From: an uncultured Candidatus Saccharibacteria bacterium
GTDB lineage: Bacteria; Patescibacteriota; Saccharimonadia; Saccharimonadales; Saccharimonadaceae
DNA: 37,115 bases
Direction of reading: 5' to 3'
NCBI GenBank assembly: GCA_947570505.1
Contig: CANOTH010000009.1
Location: 1 to 37,115 of the forward strand
In this document: piece after piece, positions 25,822 to 33,017 of the stretch
Position numbering within the stretch: the stretch's first letter is position 1
Layout of the letters: every line of letters begins with the position of its first letter
Translations under genes and position numbers: made by a program
Notes under the pieces: generated by a model
What the model saw: only the letters and a program-made list of their open reading frames with translations
Told to the model about the DNA's origin: nothing
Database searches by the model: none

Positions 25822-28785
25822 ATGAATGATAATTTTATTAAGGTTCGTGGTGCTAGGCAGCACAACCTCAAAGATCTGAATGTTGATATCCCGCGCGACA
25901 AATTAGTCGTGATTACGGGTTTGTCGGGTAGTGGCAAGTCGAGCTTGGCTTTTGACACTATCTATGCTGAGGGCCAGAGGCGCTATGTCGAGAGTTTATC
26001 TAGCTACGCCCGGATGTTCTTGGGGGTGATGGACAAGCCAGATGTGGATAGTATTACTGGCCTTAGCCCAGCGATTTCGATTGACCAAAAGTCTACTAGT
26101 CGCAACCCGCGTTCAACCGTAGCGACGGTGACGGAAGTTTATGATTATTTGCGTCTGCTCTTTGCGCGGGTAGGGGTGCCACATTGTCCGATTTGCCATC
26201 GCGAGGTCCATCGTCGTAGCATTGAGGACATCGTGGGTGAAGTGATGAAGCTTCCGCTAGGCAGCAAGTTGATGTTGCTCGCCCCGATTGTTAGCCAGAA
26301 AAAGGGGAGTTTCCAACATATTCCTGAACAGTACCAGCTCAAAGGTTTCTCGCGAGTGCGGATTGACGGTATCGTCTATGCCCTAGACGAATTCCCGGAG
26401 TTGAACAAAAATGACCGTCACGATATTGAGATTGTGGTGGATCGTTTCATTCTCTCTCCGGAGTTGCTCAGTCGGATCTCTGGGTCTATTGAACAGGCTC
26501 TCGAGCTGGGGCAGGGCATTATTCGCTTACTTAAAATTAATGATAACACTACAACTATTGAAGCGCGCGGTATTGGAGCTGGGCAATCGGGTGCTGCGGA
26601 ACATGAAGACTCGGCCAGAGCGGCCCGGAGCGCGTCCGAAGGACACGCATTGCCCAGCCCAGATACTGAGGTCTATACTTTCTCGCAGAGGTATGCTTGT
26701 GAGCTTCATCCGGATGAACTCATTCCTGAACTAGAGCCGCGGCTGTTCTCTTTTAATGCTCCCCAGGGCGCCTGCCCGACCTGTACTGGCTTAGGTACCA
26801 GAATGGAAATTGATCCTAATTTGGTCTTGAACCCTAATCTCACCATCGCCGAAGGTGGAATTAGACCATTTAATCGCATCAATCAAGAATCTTGGTGGCT
26901 AAAGAGGCTGGCGGCCGTGGGTGAGAAGGAAGGCTTTTCGGTCCACACTCCTATTCGTGAGCTCTCAGAAGAGGCAATTCATAAGATTTTGTACGGCACG
27001 GGCGATAAAAAATATAAAGTCGATGTGGGCGGCCATGGTAAATGGGGAGACGGGGCGACTTATCAGTCGACTTATGAAGGGGTGATTCCGACTTTGGAGC
27101 GCCGGCATCGTGAGTCTGAGTCGGACTTCGTCAAAAAAGATATTGAGCGCTTTATGCGGGTGCACGAGTGTCAGACTTGTCACGGCGCCCGTCTTAAACC
27201 GGCTGTACTGGCAGTTACTGTGCATGGGCTTAATATCGTGGATATGTGTAATATGGACGTCGATGCCACCCTAGAAGTCTTGAATGGAGATTTGCAATTC
27301 TCCGAATCCGAGGCCATGATTGCCGGGCCGATTCTCAAAGAGATTCGGGAGCGGGTGAAATTTATGCAGGACGTGGGCTTAGGTTATTTGGAGCTCGGTC
27401 GGGCCGCTAATACTCTCTCTGGTGGAGAGGCGCAGCGCATTCGCTTGGCTACTCAGATTGGCTCTGGGCTACAAGGAGTTTTGTACGTGCTAGACGAGCC
27501 AAGTATCGGCTTGCACCAGCGCGATAATGATAAACTGATTGCTACTCTCAAGCATTTGCGCGATCTGAAGAACACTGTCCTCGTCGTTGAGCATGATGAA
27601 GACACCATGTGGGAGTCGGATTATATCATTGATATCGGACCAGGTGCTGGTAAGAACGGTGGTAGACTGATGGCTGCCGGTACTCCAGAGGAAGTAGCGG
27701 CGAATGATGATTCAATCACGGGTAAATATTTGTCTGGTAAACTGGAAATCGCCGTGCCCAAGAAGCGCCGCACTCCTAAGAAGGATCAAGAGCTGGTAGT
27801 GGTGGGTGCGCGCGAAAACAATCTTAAGAATATTGATGTGCACTTCCCGCTGGGAGTGATGACCGTAGTGTCGGGTGTTTCGGGCAGTGGTAAGTCTACC
27901 CTAGTGAATGATATCCTGGCCAATGAATTGCTGGCAAGATTGCACCGTGCCCAGACAGTTCCGGGGGAACATGACCGGATTGACGGTATCGAATATCTAG
28001 ACAAGGCGATCGTGATTGACCAGTCGCCGATTGGTCGTACCCCGAGGTCGAATGCTGCCACTTACACAGGAGTGTTTAATCAGATTCGGGAACTCTTTGC
28101 TAAGCAGCCAGAAGCTGAACTCAGAGGCTATAAAGCCGGACGGTTTAGCTTTAATGTCAAGGGTGGCCGTTGCGAAACTTGCCAAGGTGACGGGGTGAAC
28201 AAAATCGAAATGCACTTCTTGCCTGATGTCTACGTCACCTGTCCAGCTTGCCATGGTAAGCGCTACAATCGTGAGGCATTAGAGATTAAATATCGCGGCA
28301 AAGACATTTCCGAAGTCCTAGATATGACGATTGACGAGGCGGTAGAATTCTTTGAGAATATCCCGGCCGTTGTCTCCAAGCTCAAGACGATTCAAGAAGT
28401 TGGTCTCGGCTATATCAAACTCGGTCAGCCAGCTACGACTTTCTCGGGTGGGGAAGCACAGCGCATTAAGCTGGCCACCGAACTGTCCCGCCGTAGTACT
28501 GGTAAAACTCTGTATATTCTAGACGAGCCAACTACTGGTCTACATACAGATGACGTGAATCGTTTGCTAAAGATCCTGGGCAAGTTGGTTGACGGTGGTA
28601 ACTCTATGATTATTATTGAACATAATTTGCACGTGATTAAGAGTGCAGACTGGGTGATCGATATGGGGCCCGAAGGTGGTCTGCATGGTGGTCAGGTGAT
28701 GGCTGAGGGTACTCCAGAAGAGCTAGCCAAGAGGTCTGATACACCGACCGGGAAATATCTTAAACAGGTGCTAGGGCAGAAGTAA
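25822..28785 (+). CDS. uvrA: Excinuclease ABC subunit A
   Basis: Damage-recognition ATPase of nucleotide excision repair; works as a dimer with UvrB. Two ABC modules are present: Walker [10 protein letters not shown] near residue 35 and GVSGSGKST in the second half; signatures [12 protein letters not shown] and [12 protein letters not shown]; Walker [11 protein letters not shown] and [10 protein letters not shown]. Zinc modules are [16 protein letters not shown]...CPTC and CETCQGDG...CPAC. 987 aa; the start at 25822 ([17 protein letters not shown]) is the family start and follows a promoter, whereas an earlier in-frame start at 25714 lies in sbcB. Between IEARGIG and YTFSQRY an in-frame 27-codon palindromic insertion (26578-26658) lengthens a loop just before a zinc module. 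Confidence 0.97.
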   Translation: MNDNFIKVRGARQHNLKDLNVDIPRDKLVVITGLSGSGKSSLAFDTIYAEGQRRYVESLSSYARMFLGVMDKPDVDSITGLSPAISIDQKSTSRNPRSTVATVTEVYDYLRLLFARVGVPHCPICHREVHRRSIEDIVGEVMKLPLGSKLMLLAPIVSQKKGSFQHIPEQYQLKGFSRVRIDGIVYALDEFPELNKNDRHDIEIVVDRFILSPELLSRISGSIEQALELGQGIIRLLKINDNTTTIEARGIGAGQSGAAEHEDSARAARSASEGHALPSPDTEVYTFSQRYACELHPDELIPELEPRLFSFNAPQGACPTCTGLGTRMEIDPNLVLNPNLTIAEGGIRPFNRINQESWWLKRLAAVGEKEGFSVHTPIRELSEEAIHKILYGTGDKKYKVDVGGHGKWGDGATYQSTYEGVIPTLERRHRESESDFVKKDIERFMRVHECQTCHGARLKPAVLAVTVHGLNIVDMCNMDVDATLEVLNGDLQFSESEAMIAGPILKEIRERVKFMQDVGLGYLELGRAANTLSGGEAQRIRLATQIGSGLQGVLYVLDEPSIGLHQRDNDKLIATLKHLRDLKNTVLVVEHDEDTMWESDYIIDIGPGAGKNGGRLMAAGTPEEVAANDDSITGKYLSGKLEIAVPKKRRTPKKDQELVVVGARENNLKNIDVHFPLGVMTVVSGVSGSGKSTLVNDILANELLARLHRAQTVPGEHDRIDGIEYLDKAIVIDQSPIGRTPRSNAATYTGVFNQIRELFAKQPEAELRGYKAGRFSFNVKGGRCETCQGDGVNKIEMHFLPDVYVTCPACHGKRYNREALEIKYRGKDISEVLDMTIDEAVEFFENIPAVVSKLKTIQEVGLGYIKLGQPATTFSGGEAQRIKLATELSRRSTGKTLYILDEPTTGLHTDDVNRLLKILGKLVDGGNSMIIIEHNLHVIKSADWVIDMGPEGGLHGGQVMAEGTPEELAKRSDTPTGKYLKQVLGQK
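26578..26658. repeat. 81-bp in-frame palindromic insertion in uvrA
   Basis: GCTGGGCAAT (26578-26587) and ATTGCCCAGC (26649-26658) are exact inverted copies at the ends of an 81-bp segment, 27 codons. Inside, GGCC AGAGC GGCC and further GC pairs make a long hairpin likely. The encoded loop is rich in Ala, Gly, Glu and Arg. It is not clearly the same element as that in tatD and the desulfurase gene. Confidence 0.6.
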
Positions 28786-28853
28786 GATGTTGTAAAATTA
28801 ACAACATTATCTCTAGCAACTTTGTTGCGCAGGCTCCAAATTGACAAAAACTA

Positions 28854-28882
28854 TTGACTATTTTATAAAAGTGTGCTATAAT
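28854..28882 (+). promoter_or_regulatory. Promoter of a candidate small RNA
   Basis: TTGACT (28854-28859), a 17-bp spacer and TATAAT (28877-28882). A second TTGACA lies at 28841-28846. No reading frame of any size follows on this strand before a terminator. Confidence 0.8.
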
Positions 28883-28888
28883 GAAAGT

Positions 28889-29008
28889 ACGTATGGTAGC
28901 CTAGAGCGAAAGCTCTATTAGCGCCGTTAAGGACTGCAAAGGTCAATCATCCTGTAGTCCAATACGGAAGGGCATATCATACAAAGGCGGATTTACTCCG
29001 CCTTTTTT
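28889..29008 (+). ncRNA. Candidate structured small RNA, about 120 nt
   Basis: Between a strong promoter and a terminator lies a segment that folds as a three-way junction. P1: GTATGGTA (28891-28898) with TATCATAC (28975-28982). P2: TAGAGC-GAAA-GCTCTA (28902-28917), a GNRA tetraloop hairpin. P3: CCGT plus GGACTGCA (28924-28938) with TGTAGTCC plus ACGG (28953-28967). A terminator AAAGGCGGA / TCCGCCTTT (28983-29005) with a T run ends it. I compared it by eye with 4.5S/SRP, 6S and tmRNA features and found none. Its last bases overlap, on the opposite strand, the 3' end of the gene at 28993-29430. Confidence 0.6.
28983..29008 (+). terminator. Rho-independent terminator of the small RNA
   Basis: Nine-pair stem AAAGGCGGA / TCCGCCTTT with a short loop and six T. 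The loop contains the stop codon (28993-28995) of the opposing gene. Confidence 0.85.
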
Positions 29009-29430
29009 GAAACGCAGAATACACTATAATACCTCAGCTTGCCACCATTACCAATTCGTCGCAGTATTACAGCAATCTCGTATCTGATACCATTAACCCT
29101 AATTTCCGAGCATAAACGGTAATAGTAGACGACTTTGGTTTTGCCGTTTATACTCTGAGCCCTAGTCGTTTCTTTTTCGTATTTAGTCGCATTAGCAACT
29201 AGTTCTGGAACGAAAGGTAAAAGATTAAGACGTAAACGTTGATCGACCTCGTTTCTACTCATACCTCTACCGTTATGAGTAGCATGGTAGAATCCGTCAG
29301 CGCTGAAAAGCACTGACTCTCCACCAAATGCTGGGCAGCACACCAGACTGTAGTTTTTATATTCCTTTCTCCTCAATGATTCTAGCTTTCGGATAGGCTT
29401 TTTGTGAGTTTCTTTAAAGACGATATTAAT
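28993..29430 (-). CDS. Small basic protein, possible barnase/RelE-like fold; unusual start
   Basis: No usual start codon fits well. A strong AGGAGG (29436-29441, minus strand) lies 6 nt before an ATT at 29428-29430, giving about 145 aa beginning with a start read as Met then NIVFKETHKKPIRKLESL; the next possible start is TTG at 29374-29376 without a Shine-Dalgarno site (127 aa). The product is rich in Lys, Arg and Tyr. Its C-terminal part (VVYYYRLCSEIRVNGIRYEIAVILRRI, then GKLRYYSVF) resembles in plan the beta sheet of small barnase/EndoU/RelE-like toxins and LPD-type phage domains, but this is a weak impression and no active site is assigned. It may be accessory DNA. Confidence 0.5.
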   Translation of the reverse strand: MNIVFKETHKKPIRKLESLRRKEYKNYSLVCCPAFGGESVLFSADGFYHATHNGRGMSRNEVDQRLRLNLLPFVPELVANATKYEKETTRAQSINGKTKVVYYYRLCSEIRVNGIRYEIAVILRRIGNGGKLRYYSVFCVSKKAE

Positions 29431-29540
29431 TTTGGACCTCCTACTTTATGAAAATGTCTGTCTTACTATATACTGTTGGCCCACCTAACTACCCACAATT
29501 ATACCATGCGAAAGTTATAAGTTTTTTGTAAAACACTTAA
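29431..29540. promoter_or_regulatory. Upstream region of the small basic protein gene
   Basis: On the minus strand TGG-TATAAT (hexamer about 29499-29504) is an extended -10 box, giving a leader of about 65 nt that ends in AGGAGG. No other gene is visible here. Confidence 0.45.
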
Positions 29541-29579
29541 AAAATCAAAAAGCTTCACTCCTGCGAGAGAGTGAAGCTT
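29541..29579 (-). terminator. Terminator of the left surface-protein gene
   Basis: AAGCTTCACTC / GAGTGAAGCTT arms (29550-29560 and 29569-29579) followed on the minus strand by TTTTTGATTTTTT. Confidence 0.85.
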
Positions 29580-29595
29580 AAGATAGTTTCAAATA

Positions 29596-30192
29596 CTAGT
29601 CAGTAGTGGAAGCAGTTAAGACTACAGTTGCCTTGTATTCACCAGCAGGTAGACTTGAACCAGCGGTTGCTCCGAAGGCGAGCTTGGTAGTATAGACCTG
29701 CTTATCAGCATTAGTGGTCCAGCCAGCATCTGAATCTGTAACACTCACGACATCTTTGCTGCCTGTAGCTGGCACACCGAACCAGTTGCCCGTATCGTTA
29801 ACTTGGTAACCCCAAGAGTTGGTACCACCAGTTAAAGTAGTGACACCGGCAGCATCTGCAATCGCAGGGATAGAAGTATTGGTTTCGCTATTCATCAAAG
29901 CATTTCCGCTCGGAGCACTAATCTTCAATGAGTAAGCAGTAGCACTGTTGCCAGAAACTGTGACGGTTAATTCATTATCGCCAGCATTCTCACCAGTAGC
30001 GACACCGTTTAGTTTTAGGGTGCCTAGATCAACCTCAGTCTTATCGACGGCGATTGAGATAGCACCTTCAACCGTGGTTTTTACCGTGGTTTCGGTTGGT
30101 ACATCATAAGCATACGAACTCAGTGGCAATGCAGCTACACCAAGACCAGCTACAACACCTAAGACTGCGATAGCTTTTGACATTTTAGACAT
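29596..30192 (-). CDS. Phase-variable secreted surface protein B (predicted OFF)
   Basis: 198 aa. The signal peptide (1-28, MSKMSKAIAVLGVVAGLG... to SSYA) is identical in DNA to that of protein A at 31307-31909. The mature part is an all-beta, Thr/Ser/Val-rich domain with VDLGTL, TVTVSGNSATAYSLKISA, SWGYQ and AGEYKATVVLTAS, a pattern common in small secreted proteins of Saccharibacteria and reminiscent of WxL or pilin-like beta sandwiches; only one Trp motif is seen, so it is not a true WxL protein. AGGAG precedes the ATG. The promoter is incomplete: CATAAT with no -35 in this orientation of the invertible segment. Confidence 0.85.
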   Translation of the reverse strand: MSKMSKAIAVLGVVAGLGVAALPLSSYAYDVPTETTVKTTVEGAISIAVDKTEVDLGTLKLNGVATGENAGDNELTVTVSGNSATAYSLKISAPSGNALMNSETNTSIPAIADAAGVTTLTGGTNSWGYQVNDTGNWFGVPATGSKDVVSVTDSDAGWTTNADKQVYTTKLAFGATAGSSLPAGEYKATVVLTASTTD

Positions 30193-30257
30193 AAATTTCT
30201 CCTTTTGATTTTTGTCTTTTACTTGTTTATTTATATGACCTTTGTAATTGTTATTAT
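30109..30257 (-). repeat. Left 149-bp arm of the invertible segment
   Basis: Exact reverse complement of 31242-31390. Read on the minus strand it runs from five bases of the -10 box (ATAAT) through the leader and AGGAG to the last codon of the signal peptide of protein B. Divergence starts on the next base on both sides. Confidence 0.95.
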
Positions 30258-30286
30258 GTTGATATAAATAACGTTAAAGGAGTAAA

Positions 30287-31189
30287 ATGTCATACCACCT
30301 AGAGCAGGTCACGTCAAAACATAGCCGTATCTATCGACAAGTAGAGAATTATTATATTTATTGTGAACAGATTCGGGGCATGAGCCCAACTACCATGATT
30401 AGCAAAGTCTATACCATTAATCAGTTCATTGCTGTTACTCGTATAACAGATTTGCGCAAACTTTCCAACCGCCAAATCTACGATTGGATTAATTACCAAT
30501 TCAGCCGAGGCAACACTGGGCGCACGATCAATGATCGCTTAGCACATCTTAGGGCAATGTTGCATTGGCAGCAAAATATGAATGTCGTAATGCCCCATTT
30601 GCAGCTGGGTCTGATCACTAAAGCTAAGGAAGTACCGCCGCGCCAAGTTTGTTTTTCACGTCAAGAAATTCAATCCGTCTTAGCTACCGCAGATATCCAA
30701 GAATGGTTGCTGATTAAACTGGCTTTCGATTGCGGTTTACGAATCAGCGAGCTGTGTAAACTACAGCTCAACCATCTTCATGATGATGGCCGCATTTCTA
30801 TTCTCGGCAAAGGCAGTAAAAGGCGGTATGCCTATCTATCGCCCGAAGTGCAGTATAAACTACAGGTCTGGATTGCCGATCATTGCATTAATAAATATCT
30901 TTGGCCTAGCCCAATTTATCCTGATCAGCCACTAGCAACCTGTACCATTCGGCAGAAAATGCGAGATGCTTTTAGTCGGGCCGGGTTCAAGGATTTTCGG
31001 CCACACGATTTGCGACATTCATATGCAACTGATCTTAAGAAAATCGGTATTCCAACCCGTAAGATTCAGGCGGGTCTTGGCCATGCCTCAGAGGCTACTA
31101 CCGAACGATACTTGAGCGATTTGATCGGCTGGGATCTTTATGAGCTCTATCAGCAGAAATATAATTACTCGTCGGTCAGTGAGTGCTAA
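30287..31189 (+). CDS. Tyrosine recombinase (XerC/D-like), predicted invertase of the surface switch
   Basis: 300 aa. An N-terminal SAM-like DNA-binding domain (about 12-100) is followed by the catalytic domain with the full set of residues: R152 (CGLRISELCKL), K175 (GKGSKRR), H240 and R243 (RPHDLRHSYATDL), H266 (GLGHAS) and the nucleophile Y275 (TERYLSD). It cuts and rejoins DNA through a Tyr-DNA link without high-energy cofactors. It sits alone between two perfect inverted repeats, so it probably inverts its own gene together with the adjacent promoter. AAAGGAG (30275-30281) sets the start; TATAAA at 30263-30268 is a weak possible -10. It is not likely to be the chromosome-dimer XerC or XerD because of this setting. 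Confidence 0.92.
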   Translation: MSYHLEQVTSKHSRIYRQVENYYIYCEQIRGMSPTTMISKVYTINQFIAVTRITDLRKLSNRQIYDWINYQFSRGNTGRTINDRLAHLRAMLHWQQNMNVVMPHLQLGLITKAKEVPPRQVCFSRQEIQSVLATADIQEWLLIKLAFDCGLRISELCKLQLNHLHDDGRISILGKGSKRRYAYLSPEVQYKLQVWIADHCINKYLWPSPIYPDQPLATCTIRQKMRDAFSRAGFKDFRPHDLRHSYATDLKKIGIPTRKIQAGLGHASEATTERYLSDLIGWDLYELYQQKYNYSSVSEC

Positions 31190-31217
31190 AAATTGCAAAA
31201 ATTGTGCGAAAAACGTA

Positions 31218-31246
31218 TTGACTTAAGCATAACCATCCTATATAAT
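31218..31246 (+). promoter_or_regulatory. Movable promoter of the inversion switch
   Basis: TTGACT (31218-31223), a 17-bp spacer and TATAAT (31241-31246). The -35, spacer and first T lie in the unique invertible segment; ATAAT belongs to the repeat arm. Inversion would join this -35 to the arm of gene B and leave gene A with CATAAT and no -35. Confidence 0.88.
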
Positions 31247-31390
31247 AACAATTACAAAGGTCATATAAATAAACAAGTAAAAGACAAAAATCAAAAGGAG
31301 AAATTTATGTCTAAAATGTCAAAAGCTATCGCAGTCTTAGGTGTTGTAGCTGGTCTTGGTGTAGCTGCATTGCCACTGAGTTCGTATGCT
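31242..31390 (+). repeat. Right 149-bp arm of the invertible segment
   Basis: Exact reverse complement of 30109-30257. It covers ATAAT of the -10 box, the leader, AGGAG and codons 1-28 of protein A. Perfect identity over 149 bp between genes whose mature parts differ greatly points to continuing exchange between the arms. Confidence 0.95.
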
Positions 31391-31909
31391 GCGGATGCTG
31401 ATGGTGTGATGCCACAATCCGAGAATGTCACTGTGCAAGCAGAGGTTGGCGGTTCTATCTCACTAGAAATTGCCGGTGAGACTGGTAGCAATTTCAATGC
31501 TGACACCAATACTCTCGATTTAGGTAAGATCATCGTTGGCGCCGCTGACCCAATCACTGGTGCTATCAAAGCTACTGTTTCTACTAACGAAACTTTGAAT
31601 TATGCTTTGACTATCCGTACCGCTACAACTGAAACTGCTATGAAGAATGCTAATGGTAACTCGATTCCAGCTGGCGATCCAAAGGGAACCACATCAGCTT
31701 GGGGCTATTCAACTGACAGTGGTACAACCTTCAAGCCTGTACCTGCCACTGCTACTTCACTGTTAGCGACTAATCCAGGTAGCTTGAATGGTACTGGCGA
31801 AACTGCTGCTACAGCTGATACCACCATTACCTTTGGTGTTAAGGCTGATTCTAATCAGGCTCCAGGTGTCTACTCTAACCAAGTAGTTATCACTGCTTCT
31901 GTTAAATAA
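31307..31909 (+). CDS. Phase-variable secreted surface protein A (predicted ON)
   Basis: 200 aa, starting at the ATG (31307) that follows AGGAG. The signal peptide (1-28, ending SSYA) is identical to that of protein B. The mature domain is beta-rich: VTVQAEVGGSISLEI, LDLGKIIVGA, ATVSTNETLNYALTIRT, TSAWGYSTDSG and APGVYSNQVVITASVK, in the same order as in protein B, so the two are distant paralogues with alternative mature sequences. It has no membrane anchor or LPXTG signal and probably binds partners at the surface, perhaps the DUF916-like proteins encoded downstream. A longer frame starting at 31193 is ignored because it crosses the promoter. Confidence 0.88.
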   Translation: MSKMSKAIAVLGVVAGLGVAALPLSSYAADADGVMPQSENVTVQAEVGGSISLEIAGETGSNFNADTNTLDLGKIIVGAADPITGAIKATVSTNETLNYALTIRTATTETAMKNANGNSIPAGDPKGTTSAWGYSTDSGTTFKPVPATATSLLATNPGSLNGTGETAATADTTITFGVKADSNQAPGVYSNQVVITASVK

Positions 31910-31930
31910 TCTATATAATATAGTACAATT

Positions 31931-31962
31931 AATCCCGTCCTCTCGCAGGGGCGGGATTTTTG
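31931..31962 (+). terminator. Terminator of surface gene A
   Basis: AATCCCGTCC pairs with GGGCGGGATT around TCTCGCA, with a T run. The loop CTCTCGCAGG resembles that of the gene B terminator. Confidence 0.85.
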
Positions 31963-31972
31963 CGTTTATGAC

Positions 31973-32001
31973 TTGAAAACCCAGATATGATGATATATAA
32001 T
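31973..32001 (+). promoter_or_regulatory. Promoter of the surface-complex genes
   Basis: TTGAAA (31973-31978), a 17-bp spacer and TATAAT (31996-32001), followed by a leader of about 15 nt with AGGAGGT before the ATG at 32022. The downstream genes can thus be made whichever surface gene is on. Confidence 0.85.
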
Positions 32002-32021
32002 GAAAGGAAATAAGGAGGTAA

Positions 32022-32987
32022 ATGAAAGTTTTTCAAAGAGTTAGCAGTGTTTTGTGCGGCATGTTTTTAGCAATGAGCATGATCGTACTTAACCATAGTG
32101 CGGTTTTTGCCGAAGATAAGCAGCCAGAGTACCGTTTACAGGTTTCACCCGCCAAGCAAGATATTGGCGATCTTAAGCCCGGTGAATCTTATGCTGGTGC
32201 ATTTAAGGTGCAGAACACCGGCAAAAATTCTTTTGATTTTAAGGTTAGTGCATCCCCATATAGTGTGAAGGATGAACTCTATTCGCCGGAATATGATAAA
32301 AACAGTCAGTATACCGATATTGTCAACTGGATCAAGTTCTCTGCTACTACTGGACATGTAGATCCTAATCAAGAGCAGGAAATTGCTTATACGATCAAGG
32401 TTCCATCCGATGTCCCGGCTGGTGGTCAGTATTTAGCCATCACCGTCGAGCTGACCAATACTGGTACCACCGAAGGCTCTGGAGTGGCGATCACTCAGCA
32501 AGTTGGCTCTATTGTCTATGCTAACGTTCATGGTAATACTCGCAAGACCGGAGAGGTTATCGAAAATAAGATCCCTACCATTCTCTTTAATCCTCCAGTA
32601 TCTACTACCTCGATCGTCAACAATACTGGTAATACTCATGCTACAGCTAGCTACATCCTAGAGGTTTGTCCATTGTTTAGCGGTAAAGCTTCAGATGGTA
32701 CTCTCTGTGACGAAGAAGTTTACACCAACCGTGAAAACCCTGATACTCTTACAATCTTGCCCGAGACTCGTCGTTTTAATACTATTACTTGGCCAGGATC
32801 TCCAAAGCTGGGTATCTTCCGGGTTCGTCAGACTGTCAGTATGTTTGATCAGACCTCCACGGTAGAGAAAGTTGTCTTCTTGTGTCCGATTTGGTTTGCG
32901 TTTATCATCATATTACTCATCTTCTGCGCAGTATTTTGGATCATTACCCGTGTTCGTGCTCGGAGTCGCGACAATAGAAGTGAATAA
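32022..32987 (+). CDS. DUF916/WxL-interacting-like surface protein 1
   Basis: 321 aa: signal peptide (1-30, ending VFA), two Ig-like beta domains and a C-terminal membrane helix (about 289-309) with a short basic tail. YRLQVSPAKQDIGDLKPGESYAGAFKVQNTG and VPSDVPAGGQYLAITVELTNTG...SGVAITQQVGSIV match the pattern of DUF916-type proteins, which in lactic acid bacteria bind peptidoglycan and WxL proteins. Three cysteines occur in the second half. It is a paralogue of the next gene, sharing the VPxDVPxGxQY and GNTxxTxE motifs. It likely anchors or presents the switchable secreted proteins, though this rests on gene order only. Confidence 0.82.
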   Translation: MKVFQRVSSVLCGMFLAMSMIVLNHSAVFAEDKQPEYRLQVSPAKQDIGDLKPGESYAGAFKVQNTGKNSFDFKVSASPYSVKDELYSPEYDKNSQYTDIVNWIKFSATTGHVDPNQEQEIAYTIKVPSDVPAGGQYLAITVELTNTGTTEGSGVAITQQVGSIVYANVHGNTRKTGEVIENKIPTILFNPPVSTTSIVNNTGNTHATASYILEVCPLFSGKASDGTLCDEEVYTNRENPDTLTILPETRRFNTITWPGSPKLGIFRVRQTVSMFDQTSTVEKVVFLCPIWFAFIIILLIFCAVFWIITRVRARSRDNRSE

Positions 32988-33017
32988 AATTATCTTGAAG
33001 AAGCGGAGGTAAAAAGA

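Noticed and set aside
28889-29008. Small SRP (4.5S) RNA
   Set aside because: CGGAAGG occurs, but it is not a tetraloop closed by the conserved helix and the opposing internal-loop bases are missing.
30314-30499. Minus-strand frame opposite the recombinase
   Set aside because: It is an overlap in another frame with no ribosome binding site; the plus-strand recombinase has all catalytic residues.
29596-31909. Calling proteins A and B true WxL proteins
   Set aside because: Each has only one Trp-containing segment (WGY) and not the paired WxL motifs; only the general beta-rich plan and gene neighbours are alike.
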